From: a virus
Length of the DNA stretch: 25,212 nt
IMG/VR virus record: IMGVR_UViG_3300044993_000360
Coordinates: 1 to 25,212 of that record
Strand: one strand, 5' to 3'
Below the pieces are notes generated by a model. It saw only the letters and a list, made by a program, of their open reading frames with translations. It had not been told where the DNA came from and did no database searches. Of the stretch, positions 1 through 7,629 are shown one piece after another; positions within the stretch are counted from its first letter, which is position 1; each line of letters opens with the position of its first letter. A program made the position numbers and the translations under genes.

Positions 1-7
1 GGCTTTC

Positions 8-946
8 TCAGTAGCTCGCAACGGTGTTGACGAGCACGACGGTGCACATGCGGGCGGGGCTGGTGGCCCTAGCCGCCTGCCAGTCGAAGGTGGCCTGGAT
101 GCCCTGCGGCCCCGAAATCTCGATCCGGGGGCGCGGCAGGTAGACCGCATGCGCGGTGAAGGTGAAGCTGGCGTCGGCCCCGAGGCTCCAGGCGAATTCC
201 AGCTCGCAGGGATCGCCGTCGATGGCCTGCGTCACCAGCGTCGTGTCCGCGAAGCGCACCTCGATCCTTCCGGTCAGCGACGCCATGCCGGGGTCGGCCC
301 CCTCGATACGCCCGTCCGCGCGGATGGTCTCGATCCGGTCGAGGCCGTTCGAGTAGGTCACTTCGGCTGAGATCACGTTGCCAAGCGGCGAGCCGTTGCG
401 CGTGATCGCCCCGTTGAAATGGCCGAAGCGTTGCAGGCCCAGCGCGGTCGGGGTTCCTGCCGCGGTGGTGGCAGCAACACTCTCGCCCTGCGCCACCAGT
501 CGGGCGGTGGCGGTCAGCAGCCCCGACCGCGCCATCTGCCACGACAGCTGATCGCAGACGCAGCCGGTGTACATCGCATAGCGCGGCACCTCGGGCATCG
601 CCGTCTCGATGGCCATGCTCGGCAGCGTCCAGTTGCCAGACTGAAAGGTGTGGGTCTTTGGCGTGGTCCCGGTGGTCGTGGGCGCACCGAAGGCCGCCTT
701 CAGCCAGAGACCGAAGTTCTCGACATCGATCGGCACCACCACATCGCCGTCGACCGTGACCGCGTCCTTGATCGGCACCAGCGGATCGCGGCCGTAGCCC
801 AGCAGCTCGCTGTTCAGCAGAGGCTGCTCCGAGCCGAGCGTGGTGCTGGCGAAAGGCACCAGGCGGTAGCCCGAGGCAGGCGCGGTGCCGTATACGGTCT
901 CGAACGCAAGCGCCATCTGCGCCCGCGCACCGTGGGCTCGTGCCAT
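8..946 (-). CDS. Phage tail tube (major tail) protein
   Basis: A 312-residue protein that I recognise as a siphovirus tail tube protein, the subunit that stacks into the inner tail tube. The start is well supported: a strong ribosome binding site (AGGAGA) lies about six bases upstream of the ATG on the minus strand. The N-terminus (MARAHGARAQMALAFETVYG) and the many short beta-strand-like, Gly/Thr-rich segments fit the family. There is no signal peptide or membrane segment. It follows the tail terminator gene by 24 bases, the expected order in lambda-like tail operons. Chaperone and tape-measure genes should lie beyond the left edge. The family call is from recognition and context; a database search would settle it. 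Confidence 0.85.
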   Translation of the reverse strand: MARAHGARAQMALAFETVYGTAPASGYRLVPFASTTLGSEQPLLNSELLGYGRDPLVPIKDAVTVDGDVVVPIDVENFGLWLKAAFGAPTTTGTTPKTHTFQSGNWTLPSMAIETAMPEVPRYAMYTGCVCDQLSWQMARSGLLTATARLVAQGESVAATTAAGTPTALGLQRFGHFNGAITRNGSPLGNVISAEVTYSNGLDRIETIRADGRIEGADPGMASLTGRIEVRFADTTLVTQAIDGDPCELEFAWSLGADASFTFTAHAVYLPRPRIEISGPQGIQATFDWQAARATSPARMCTVVLVNTVASY

Positions 947-970
947 CGTGTTCTCCTGTCGTTAGTGGGG

Positions 971-1390
971 TCAGTAGAGCGGATCGGCCGTGGAATAGTG
1001 CAAGATGACGGTGATCACCGCCGCCTTCAGGCTGGCAGCACCCTCGACGGGCAGGTCGACCGGTCGAGGCGCTTCCGCCTCGATCCAGTCGCACAGCCCG
1101 CCCAGCGTGCGGTCAGCGGCAATCGCCGTGCCGATGCCGGCGCAGAGGGCGTCGAACGCTGCGTCGCGACCAGTGCCTTGCACCACCGCCTCTATCTCCG
1201 CCCGGTGCTGATAGTGGTAGCGCAGCGGCGACAGCGTCACCTCCGGCTCCCCCGGCTCGCCTTCGCGCAGGATCAGCAGGCCATCGGCCGGCACGCGCTC
1301 GGGCAGCACGTCGCCGCGGAGCGCGGTGGCGGGCATCGCCGAGAGCCGCGCGTGCAGCGCGGCGAGGATGGTTTCGCGAAGGCTGGGCAT
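971..1390 (-). CDS. Tail terminator-like protein (gpU-type)
   Basis: A 139-residue protein beginning MPSLRETILAALHARLSAMP, an amphipathic N-terminal helix followed by a mixed alpha/beta body. This length and start are typical of the small minor tail proteins just upstream of the tail tube gene in Rhodobacterales prophages. Some relatives carry the misleading label acyl-CoA transferase. The proposed role is capping the tail tube and joining it to the head. The assignment rests mainly on size, position (between the DUF6441 gene and the tail tube gene) and overall look, because no diagnostic motif is visible. The gene upstream is a low-GC insert, so its original upstream neighbour was probably the DUF6441 gene. 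Confidence 0.65.
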   Translation of the reverse strand: MPSLRETILAALHARLSAMPATALRGDVLPERVPADGLLILREGEPGEPEVTLSPLRYHYQHRAEIEAVVQGTGRDAAFDALCAGIGTAIAADRTLGGLCDWIEAEAPRPVDLPVEGAASLKAAVITVILHYSTADPLY

Positions 1391-1403
1391 GAAGTAGACG
1401 CCT

Positions 1404-1438
1404 AAAAAAAAGCCCGCTTGGACAATTCCAAGCGGGTT
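1404..1438 (-). terminator. Rho-independent terminator of the insert gene
   Basis: On the minus strand a 10 bp perfect stem (1413-1422 with 1427-1436, loop 1423-1426) extends by two further pairs, one of them a G-T wobble. It is followed by eight T residues (the A-run at 1404-1411 on the plus strand). This is a textbook intrinsic terminator in the 84 bp gap after the low-GC gene and just before the tail terminator gene. It would stop transcription entering from the gene at 1475-1852 and, unless antiterminated, also the late operon. Confidence 0.88.
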
Positions 1439-1474
1439 CGTTAGCCGAATTGCTCAGCGTGGACGATGAGCCGG

Positions 1475-1852
1475 TCAGAACTCGAGGCTCTTTAGGTGCG
1501 GTAACTCGACAGGTGAAATCACGAAAGTGTCGCCATTATTGTCTTGTTTCCAAGCAAATCCGTAAGCAAAGGAGCCTTCGACCGGCACCTGGAAAACATG
1601 AGCTTCACCGCGAATGTCGCCCTCCCATCCTTTCGCAAGTGCGAGTTCCTTGGCCTTCTCGAAGCTTTTCACGAACTCGTCAAAGTCACCCCTTGAACCG
1701 TAGCCCATGTTGTCAAATTCAAGACGTGCGATCTGACCCGCAAATTCAGATACGGTTGGGCAATGCTCCCAGCCGAAATCAATGGGAGATATAGCATATA
1801 CGAACATTTTTTGACCACCCCGCTGCACCGTTGGATTGTAGGAAATGTGCAT
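1475..1852 (-). CDS. Low-GC hypothetical protein, moron-like insert
   Basis: I do not recognise this protein. From the ATG at 1852 it has 125 residues. The frame is open to a TTG at 1870, and an ATG at 1807 gives 110 residues starting MFVYAISPIDFGWEH. None of the three starts has a convincing ribosome binding site; the one at 1807 has a purine-rich GGGGTGG about eight bases upstream. The product is acidic and soluble, rich in Phe, Trp and Glu, with no membrane segment. Base composition is clearly lower than that of its neighbours: positions 1501-1560 are 25/60 G+C. It sits between two tail genes and is followed by its own terminator. Both are hallmarks of a phage moron, a separately acquired gene that often acts in the lysogen. 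Function unknown. Confidence 0.7.
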   Translation of the reverse strand: MHISYNPTVQRGGQKMFVYAISPIDFGWEHCPTVSEFAGQIARLEFDNMGYGSRGDFDEFVKSFEKAKELALAKGWEGDIRGEAHVFQVPVEGSFAYGFAWKQDNNGDTFVISPVELPHLKSLEF

Positions 1853-1904
1853 AGTGTTACGGTTTTTCAAGGTCCTGAATGGCGGGTCAAGGTTTCACAA
1901 AATG

Positions 1905-2546
1905 TTAGTCAACTCGTCCCTCCACCCAGTTTGCCACGATCAGCCCCGGCACCGCGTCACGCGCTCGCTCCGCATCCCGCGCCAGATCCAGCCGCTTCGG
2001 CAGTTTGACCTGCGGCACCAGCAGGAAGATCGGTGCGGTCACGAGGCCACGGCCGGTCTTTGATCGCGATGCCACGGCTCGGCCCTTCGTGTTCAGCCGC
2101 CCTTCGGCCACCAGAAGGCTCGGCCCGCGGCGCCGGTAGATGAATCGCAACCGGAGGCCGGTCCGGCGTTCCCATTCGCCGGGGGTGATCCGACCGCCGC
2201 GAGTGGATTTGCCCGCAGCCGGGGTGGGGATCGCGAGCCAAAATCCGTTCCGCGACCGGATCAGCGGCCCTGTGTCATGCGCGCCGACGATCACCGGGGC
2301 GTTCGACCAGACCAGCGCCGCTGCGTTCAAACTCTCGCAGCCCTTGGGATAGGTGGCCAGCCGGATCGAGTTGCCAAGCCGGGTGCCGAGCCCCGCGCCG
2401 ATGATCTGGCCGCGCCAGGCGGATTTGAGGCCCGCGCCTGCCACGCGCATGGCGGCGGTGACGGCGCGTTCGCCTGCCGCGACCTCGGCCGCCATCATCG
2501 CGACGATGTCGGGATCAATGTCGAGCTTCAGCTTCATCGCGGTCAT
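1905..2546 (-). CDS. DUF6441 family phage protein
   Basis: A 213-residue basic protein (MTAMKLKLDIDPDIVAMMAA) resembling the DUF6441 proteins found in the head-tail connector to tail segment of alphaproteobacterial prophages. The N-terminal third is a predicted helix with many Ala (AAEVAAGERAVTAAMRVAGA). The C-terminal half is Arg/Lys-rich with beta segments ending in APIFLLVPQVKLPKRLDL. The position suggests a tail-completion or neck role, like gp10 in HK97-type phages, but that is inference. The start overlaps the stop of the upstream gene by four bases (ATGA), so translation is probably coupled. Confidence 0.75.
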   Translation of the reverse strand: MTAMKLKLDIDPDIVAMMAAEVAAGERAVTAAMRVAGAGLKSAWRGQIIGAGLGTRLGNSIRLATYPKGCESLNAAALVWSNAPVIVGAHDTGPLIRSRNGFWLAIPTPAAGKSTRGGRITPGEWERRTGLRLRFIYRRRGPSLLVAEGRLNTKGRAVASRSKTGRGLVTAPIFLLVPQVKLPKRLDLARDAERARDAVPGLIVANWVEGRVD

Positions 2547-2854
2547 GCCGGGCGCAGGTCGACGGTCCAGACCAGCCGCTCGCGGTCGCGGACGGGCTCG
2601 CCCTGGATGAGGAAGGCGTCGCCGTCGATGTCGATCCGGTCGCCAGGGCGTGGGGCTGGAACCTCGGCGACGCGCAGGTCGATCCGGGTGGTCTCGGACC
2701 AGAGGCGCGCGTCCCCGAAGTCGGTGACCGCATCGGCACGCCGGGCGACGATGCGCACCAGGACCGGCGCGCCGCCCTCGGCGATGTAGACCGCGTCCCG
2801 CCCGATGTTCGGATCTGCGAAAAGCGCGCCGACGGCGGCGGCGAAGGCGCTCAT
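2543..2854 (-). CDS. Head-tail joining protein
   Basis: A 103-residue protein starting MSAFAAAVGALFADPNIGRD. The frame stays open upstream, but the ATG at 2854 is favoured because it overlaps the stop of the DUF2190 gene by one base (TGATG), and the sequence above it (GRGRGGGRRGRCGRPG) is low complexity. The internal segment with APRPGDRIDIDGDAFLIQGEPVRD is a beta-rich core like that of gpFII-type head-tail connectors. Gene order (capsid, decoration, this gene, DUF6441, tail terminator) supports a head-tail joining role. It is cytoplasmic and assembled into the virion. Confidence 0.7.
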   Translation of the reverse strand: MSAFAAAVGALFADPNIGRDAVYIAEGGAPVLVRIVARRADAVTDFGDARLWSETTRIDLRVAEVPAPRPGDRIDIDGDAFLIQGEPVRDRERLVWTVDLRPA

Positions 2855-3189
2855 CAGAACGCCCCGTTCAGTCGCACCCGGCCGACCACATCGCCCGCGC
2901 CGCCCGCCACCGCGACCACGGCCACGCCGATCAGGGTGTTCGAGGTGCTGGTCTTGGTCGCTTCCCTGGCGGTGTTGTCCCAATAGACCTTGTCGCCTGC
3001 AGCCCAGGCTTGCGACGCGACCTTCTTCAGGTCGTAGACGCCGGTGAGCGCGGCCTCAACGGTTTCGCCGAGGGCGGCAGTGCCCGCGGCCACGCCGAAG
3101 ATGGATCCGACGAGCAGGCCATCGCCGGAGGCGACAGCATATGGTGAGGTCAGGGTGATGGTGTTGCCGGGCTGGACGAAGTTTTTCAT
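2854..3189 (-). CDS. DUF2190 capsid cement/decoration protein
   Basis: A 111-residue protein (MKNFVQPGNTITLTSPYAVA) with the typical DUF2190 pattern: a short N-terminal strand, the stretch GDGLLVGSIFGVAAGTAALG, then VYDLKKVASQAWAAGDKVYWDN and a C-terminal RVRLNG motif. Members are encoded next to phage major capsid genes and are thought to stabilise or decorate the capsid. The start has a good ribosome binding site (AAGGA, eight bases upstream). In many phages this gene directly follows the capsid gene; here an HNH endonuclease gene lies between them. Confidence 0.85.
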   Translation of the reverse strand: MKNFVQPGNTITLTSPYAVASGDGLLVGSIFGVAAGTAALGETVEAALTGVYDLKKVASQAWAAGDKVYWDNTAREATKTSTSNTLIGVAVVAVAGGAGDVVGRVRLNGAF

Positions 3190-3203
3190 GGGGTGATCCT
3201 TTT

Positions 3204-3776
3204 TCAGACGCGCTGGTTGGTCAGGTGTTTGCGGATGCGGCCGGTCTTCAGGGCCGCGACGTGTGAGACGGTGACCCCGAACGCCCCGGCAACCTCGCGG
3301 CGGGAGAAGCCTGCACCAAGACAGTCGAGCATTCGGCTGCATTGGTGATCGGTCAGGCGCGAGAGATGTGAGCGGTCTCCGCAGGGCATCGTGCCGTGGT
3401 CGCGCTTATGCTCGACGTTCTCACGCTGCGTGACATAGGCGAGGTTTCCGACCCGGTTGTTGGCCTTGTCGCCGTCGAGATGGGCGATGACCAACCCCTC
3501 CGGTCGCGGCCCCAGGAACGTGGTCGCGACCAGAATGTGCAGGGCGATCCGCTGGCGAGTTCCAGCTTGGTCGCGGACCAGCGTGTGGTGCAGATACCCT
3601 TCGGGGTCGCGCCACGGCTGGCGCAGCGTCCACTCGAGGCGATCCAGCCAAGGCGAGCGCGCACCGCTCGGGACTCTGCCCTTGCGATGCGCGCTCCAGA
3701 CCTGACCGACCCGGTTGATATGGTAGCCGACGAAACCGGGGATCGGCACCGCGCCCTCTCGATCATCGATCGTCAT
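3204..3776 (-). CDS. Free-standing HNH homing-type endonuclease
   Basis: A 190-residue protein with three recognisable parts. Residues 12-35 (PGFVGYHINRVGQVWSAHRKG) form a NUMOD4-like element. Residues 79-128 form an HNH core with IAHLDGDKANNRVGNLAYVT, including His99, Asp101, Asn106/107 and Asn111. Residues 155-185 are a helix-turn-helix tail (SRREVAGAFGVTVSHVAALK) that would read DNA. The gene is wedged in the 30-odd bases that usually separate the capsid and DUF2190 genes. It is best read as a mobile homing endonuclease rather than a packaging HNH, which normally sits beside the terminase. All parts look intact. It starts 15 bases after the capsid stop with a weak ribosome binding site. 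Confidence 0.85.
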   Translation of the reverse strand: MTIDDREGAVPIPGFVGYHINRVGQVWSAHRKGRVPSGARSPWLDRLEWTLRQPWRDPEGYLHHTLVRDQAGTRQRIALHILVATTFLGPRPEGLVIAHLDGDKANNRVGNLAYVTQRENVEHKRDHGTMPCGDRSHLSRLTDHQCSRMLDCLGAGFSRREVAGAFGVTVSHVAALKTGRIRKHLTNQRV

Positions 3777-3791
3777 GGGAGCCAGCCCGAC

Positions 3792-5825
3792 CTACGCCCC
3801 GGGATTTTTATAGAGGCCGCGCCAGTCGATGGCCTTGGCGCCGAAGTCGAGGCGGCACTTGATCTCGACCCCGTCGACGTCGAAGCCGTTGCGCGTCTCG
3901 ATGTAGGCACCCTGCTGGCCTTCGAGATAGGCGTATTCGATGGTGTCGATCTGGTTCGGGCTCGCGGCCAGATACCAGGCGGTGGCGCTGGCGGCGTCGA
4001 GGCGCGGTTCGCTGATCGGCGAAAGGGTGCGGATCGATTGCGGCACCACCTTGGCGCTGTCGGCCGGGACGAGGTTCTGGGCCACCAGCTGCTCGGCCTT
4101 CAGTTCTAGCGCCGCGGGCACGATCAGGAAGGCGGGGCGGATGTTCAGCACCGTCTTCTTGTCGAGGCCGGTCTGCAGAGCCATCGCTGCCCGGGCCGCG
4201 CCGACGCTCGCCACATCCAGTGCAGCGCCAGTCGCGGCAAGGTTCTTGTGGGTGGCGTGGAACAGCGCATTGCCATCGGCCATCGCCGGGTTGGCGGTGA
4301 TGATGCCCCAGACCACGTCGCTTTCCAGCTGCGCGATGGAGTTGCCGTATATGGCGGGGATCCGGGTGAAGGCATCGAGATCGTCGTTGATCAGCACCTG
4401 CCGGGTGATGGCGACGACCCGGCCATAGGTCTTGACCTTGTAGCTCTCCTTGCTCTCGCCCAGCGTCCCGCGCTTGAACTCGCCGCTTTCGCCCACTTCC
4501 AGAAGCTGCGGCGCCTCGCCCAGCTGGACGCGGTGCATGGACTTGAAGTCGGTGGCCAGCACCTGGCGGCAGAAGAGCGCGAAGGTGCGAGGATAGGCAT
4601 CATAGGCCTGCCGCAGCGTCTTGTTGGTGACGGCTGAGAGGATCTCGGGGAAGTCCGAGGTCGAGTGCAGCGCGCGCGTCGCCACCTCGTCACGCGACAG
4701 GCCACGCGTGTTGACACCGGCATTGCCGAGGCTTTCGCGGGCCAGTTCCAGCAGGGTCATGCCGCGGTACTGGCGCGCGGCATCCTCGAGCGGGAACAGC
4801 GTCGGGCTGTAGCGGTGCAGCAGCGCATTGGCCACGGCGTCGCGGCGGGTGATCCGCTCGTCGCGGCCGCCGAGGGGGACCGAGATATGCGGGAAGGTCC
4901 GGGTCTCGTCCGACTTCGCCGCCAACTGGTCGAGGATGAGGCGGCGAGACTCGTCCACGCTGACGCCGCGCTTGACCAGATCCTCGGCGAAGCTGCGCTC
5001 GAGGTTCAGGCGACCGGTCAGATCATAGATCGTGGACACACGGTCGCGCTCGGCCTCGCGGGCGCGGGTCGCGATGGCCTCGGTATCGGGTGCCGGAGCA
5101 GGTTCCTGCATGCGCGCGGTCGTCGGTTCGGGGTGTGCCGGGGCCGCGACGGGCTGCTGGCGGGTCTCATGGCTGGCGGGGACATCCCCGGCCACGGTGG
5201 TCGTGCTCTCAGGCATGGATGCCTCCTTTTGCATGCGGCTGTCGACGATCTCGACGGGATAGCTGGCCTGATCGGCCGCGCGGACCTGCGCGCGAGGATC
5301 GGCGGGAACGGTCACGAAGCTGACCTCGAGCGGGGTCCAGCGCTCGACGATGCGCTGCTCGACCTCGCCCTTGGCGGCGGGCTCGACCACCTTCACACGC
5401 TCGATGGAATAGCCGACCGAGACGTTGCGGATGATCCCGTCGCTGATCAGGCCGAACATGCGGTCGGCGGCCTGGTCGAGCCCCTCGCGGGGGAAACGGA
5501 TGGTGGCCTTGCCTTCCTTGCCCTCGATCCAGGCGCGTTCGACCACGCCCACTTGCGAATGCGAGGACCAGACGGAATGGCTGTCGAGCGCCGGGGCGCC
5601 GGCATTGAGGCGCGTCAGGTCCACCGCCTTGTCGCTGACTTCGAGGATTTCGTCGAAGGGCACGGATGTGTCCCAGCCGGTCCACCGTCGCCGCCGGACG
5701 GCCGCGCCGGTGGTAAAGACGACGTCGACGGAGCGGGCCTCGGTATTGACGGTGGCGGGCAGGATGGGTGCGCGCCGCAGCTGCATCGGCAGGGCGACCG
5801 GGGCCGCCGTGATCGTGTCGGGCAT
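3792..5825 (-). CDS. Prohead protease/major capsid protein fusion
   Basis: A 677-residue fusion. The first ~190 residues are an HK97-type prohead protease: a strand-rich start, LDSHSVWSSHSQVGVVERAW with the likely catalytic His, and SVGYSIERVKVVE followed by EVSFVTVPADPRAQ with the likely Ser region. A Pro/Ala/Glu-rich linker follows. Residues from about 330 form the major capsid domain (FKRGTLGESKESYKVKTYGR; AFTRIPAIYGNSIAQLESDV; C-terminal EIKCRLDFGAKAIDWRGLYK). The fusion architecture is known in Mu-like and alphaproteobacterial phages, and the protease is expected to release itself from the capsid protein. I chose the ATG at 5825, not the upstream one at 5870, because it follows the portal stop by four bases and has AGAAGGA about eight bases before it. 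Confidence 0.9.
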   Translation of the reverse strand: MPDTITAAPVALPMQLRRAPILPATVNTEARSVDVVFTTGAAVRRRRWTGWDTSVPFDEILEVSDKAVDLTRLNAGAPALDSHSVWSSHSQVGVVERAWIEGKEGKATIRFPREGLDQAADRMFGLISDGIIRNVSVGYSIERVKVVEPAAKGEVEQRIVERWTPLEVSFVTVPADPRAQVRAADQASYPVEIVDSRMQKEASMPESTTTVAGDVPASHETRQQPVAAPAHPEPTTARMQEPAPAPDTEAIATRAREAERDRVSTIYDLTGRLNLERSFAEDLVKRGVSVDESRRLILDQLAAKSDETRTFPHISVPLGGRDERITRRDAVANALLHRYSPTLFPLEDAARQYRGMTLLELARESLGNAGVNTRGLSRDEVATRALHSTSDFPEILSAVTNKTLRQAYDAYPRTFALFCRQVLATDFKSMHRVQLGEAPQLLEVGESGEFKRGTLGESKESYKVKTYGRVVAITRQVLINDDLDAFTRIPAIYGNSIAQLESDVVWGIITANPAMADGNALFHATHKNLAATGAALDVASVGAARAAMALQTGLDKKTVLNIRPAFLIVPAALELKAEQLVAQNLVPADSAKVVPQSIRTLSPISEPRLDAASATAWYLAASPNQIDTIEYAYLEGQQGAYIETRNGFDVDGVEIKCRLDFGAKAIDWRGLYKNPGA

Positions 5826-5829
5826 TGCC

Positions 5830-7341
5830 CTATTCCTTCTCTGGTTCGGATGCGGGTGTGGCCGGGTCACTGGTCGCGTCGCCCGCCTGCGCGCTGCCGG
5901 TCTTGGTGACGCGGCGCGGATCGCTGTCGAGCACGAGGCCGAGGCCGTCGAGCTTGGCGTTGGTCGCGGCGATCTCGGCCAGCACGGCGTCCGGGTTGTG
6001 GCCCTGTCGGGCGATGGCCTGCGCCAGCGTCATGGTGCCGGTCCGGATCGCCAGCAGATCGGCCATCGCGTCCTTGTAGGGATCGACGGCATCGAACTTC
6101 GGCGGCGACCATTCCACCGGCACATCCGGCGTCGGGATCTGCCCCGCTGCCCATGCGGCTTCCGTGAACCAGCGCCAGACGGGGGCGCAGAGCATCGGGA
6201 TGAACAACTGCCACTGCACGGCGTCGATCATGCGCCGGAACTCGACGAGCCCCGCCCGGATGGAGGAATAGTTGACCAAGGACAGGTCCCCGGTCAGCAA
6301 CTCGTAGGGCACCCGGAACCCGGCCGAGATCGTGTGCAGGCTCGCGCGCTTGTATTCGCCGTAGCCGCCCGTCGCCGAAGGCTGGTTGAACCGGATGTCC
6401 TTGCCGCCGCGCGCATAGGCGATCAGCCCGGGCTCGAACTGCTCCACCCGGTTGCCATCCGCATCGACCACGGAGGGCGCGATGCCCTGATGGGATTCAT
6501 CATCGCCGAATACGATGGCGGTGACGCAGGCCTCGGTCTTCTTCCGGACCAGTTCGGCGACCTCGTAGTCGTCGAGATCGCGCAAGCTGCGGATCACCGG
6601 CGCGCCCCAGGGAACGCCGCGCGCCTGCGTGCGCTGCTTCTCGTAGACATGGGCGATCTCGGTCGCCGGGACCGGGCGGCTCTGCAACCCGTTCTGCAAG
6701 GCCCCGTAGGCGTCGCCCGGATGCTCCGCGTGCAGCCAATAGGCCCGGCGCTTGCCGACCGGGTCGAACTCGATCCCCTGAACGAGGCGTCCCGCCCCGA
6801 TGGCGCCGGATTTCGTGGCGTCGAGGAAGTCGGCCTCCAGCACCTGCAGCTGCAGCGGCACCGGCAGGCCGTCGCTCGCCCGCCGCAGTCTGCGGCGCAC
6901 CAGGACCTCGCCCGCCTCGACCATCTCGCGGCAGATCAGCGTCTGCAGGCCGTAGAAGTCGAGCTGACCGTCGGCGTCGCAGTCCGCCGTCCAGCGTTCG
7001 AAGAGCGCATCGACCCTCCGGTCGAGCTTGTCGTCGCCGCTGGCGGCGCGCGGCATGATGCCCGCGCCGATGATGTTGTTGACCAGCACCGCGACAGCCT
7101 TCGCCGCGTGCGGGTTGTTACGCACCAGATCGCGCATCCGGTCGCGCAAGAGCGCCCCGGCCACACCGATCTCGGTGTCGGCCGAGGATCCCGGCGCCCG
7201 CCAGCCGTCCGTCCGTCGCCCTTTTGCCGCCCCGTCATAGCCCCGTGTCAGGGTCTCGAATGCCTGCCGCGCCAGCACACGGCGGGCCGCCATGCGCGGC
7301 GCCACCGATGCGATGGCGTGGTCGAACCAGGTCGCCGACAT
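5830..7341 (-). CDS. Phage portal protein, lambda family
   Basis: A 503-residue protein matching lambda gpB-type portals, the dodecameric ring at the capsid vertex through which DNA is packaged. Family features are visible in order: VRNNPHAAKAVAVLVNNIIG near residues 70-95, FYGLQTLICREMVEAGEVLVRRR around 150-170, EFDPVGKRRAYWLH, then AGFRVPYELLTGDLSLVNYS and the downstream FIPMLCAPVWRWFTEAAWAA. The length is close to lambda gpB. Its start overlaps the gpW-type gene stop by one base. Because the protease is fused to the capsid gene, no separate ClpP-like protease follows, unlike in lambda. Confidence 0.93.
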   Translation of the reverse strand: MSATWFDHAIASVAPRMAARRVLARQAFETLTRGYDGAAKGRRTDGWRAPGSSADTEIGVAGALLRDRMRDLVRNNPHAAKAVAVLVNNIIGAGIMPRAASGDDKLDRRVDALFERWTADCDADGQLDFYGLQTLICREMVEAGEVLVRRRLRRASDGLPVPLQLQVLEADFLDATKSGAIGAGRLVQGIEFDPVGKRRAYWLHAEHPGDAYGALQNGLQSRPVPATEIAHVYEKQRTQARGVPWGAPVIRSLRDLDDYEVAELVRKKTEACVTAIVFGDDESHQGIAPSVVDADGNRVEQFEPGLIAYARGGKDIRFNQPSATGGYGEYKRASLHTISAGFRVPYELLTGDLSLVNYSSIRAGLVEFRRMIDAVQWQLFIPMLCAPVWRWFTEAAWAAGQIPTPDVPVEWSPPKFDAVDPYKDAMADLLAIRTGTMTLAQAIARQGHNPDAVLAEIAATNAKLDGLGLVLDSDPRRVTKTGSAQAGDATSDPATPASEPEKE

Positions 7342-7547
7342 CAGCGATCCCCGCGCGAGAAGCCCGCGAGCCCCGCGACCGGCAGCGGACGCGTGGTCCC
7401 CGCGATGGCGCGCTCGATGGTGCGGATGCGGGCGAGCAGATCTTCGGCCGAGCCGTAGTCCACCGACTTGCCGTCATAGCTGACGCGGGTCGTGCCGCTG
7501 GCATAGGCCCGGCGCAGCGCCGAGAGTTCGGTTTCCGTCCAGTGCAT
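7341..7547 (-). CDS. gpW-type head-tail joining protein
   Basis: A 68-residue protein (MHWTETELSALRRAYASGTT) with the gpW fold pattern: helix 1 (ELSALRRAYASG), a short beta hairpin (RVSYDGKSVDYGS) and helix 2 (AEDLLARIRTIERAIAG). The length equals that of lambda gpW. It lies between the large terminase and portal genes, exactly where gpW is found in lambda-like phages, and seals the portal or joins head to tail. The 82 bp between it and the terminase stop hold copy A of the hairpin repeat. Confidence 0.85.
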   Translation of the reverse strand: MHWTETELSALRRAYASGTTRVSYDGKSVDYGSAEDLLARIRTIERAIAGTTRPLPVAGLAGFSRGDR

Positions 7548-7560
7548 GCCCTTCGCTCCC

Positions 7561-7628
7561 GCTCAGTGCGTTCGTTCCCTCACGAGGCTCCACTGGAGCC
7601 TCGCATCCGCTGCGCGGACCGGTCCTCA
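7561..7628. repeat. Hairpin repeat, copy A (downstream of terL)
   Basis: A 68 bp element aligning with 9595-9664 over its whole length, with conserved ends (GCTC at one end, CCGGTCCTCA at the other). Its centre is a perfect inverted repeat, 10 bp arms CGAGGCTCCA (7583-7592) and TGGAGCCTCG (7594-7603) around one base. Reading on the minus strand it begins immediately after the large terminase stop codon. Arm sequences differ from those of copy B but stay self-complementary. Confidence 0.85.
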
Positions 7629-7629
7629 C

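Noticed and set aside
1870-1910. A sigma-70 promoter for the low-GC gene (TTGACT or TTGACC motifs)
   Set aside because: No acceptable -10 box lies 16-18 bases from either motif.
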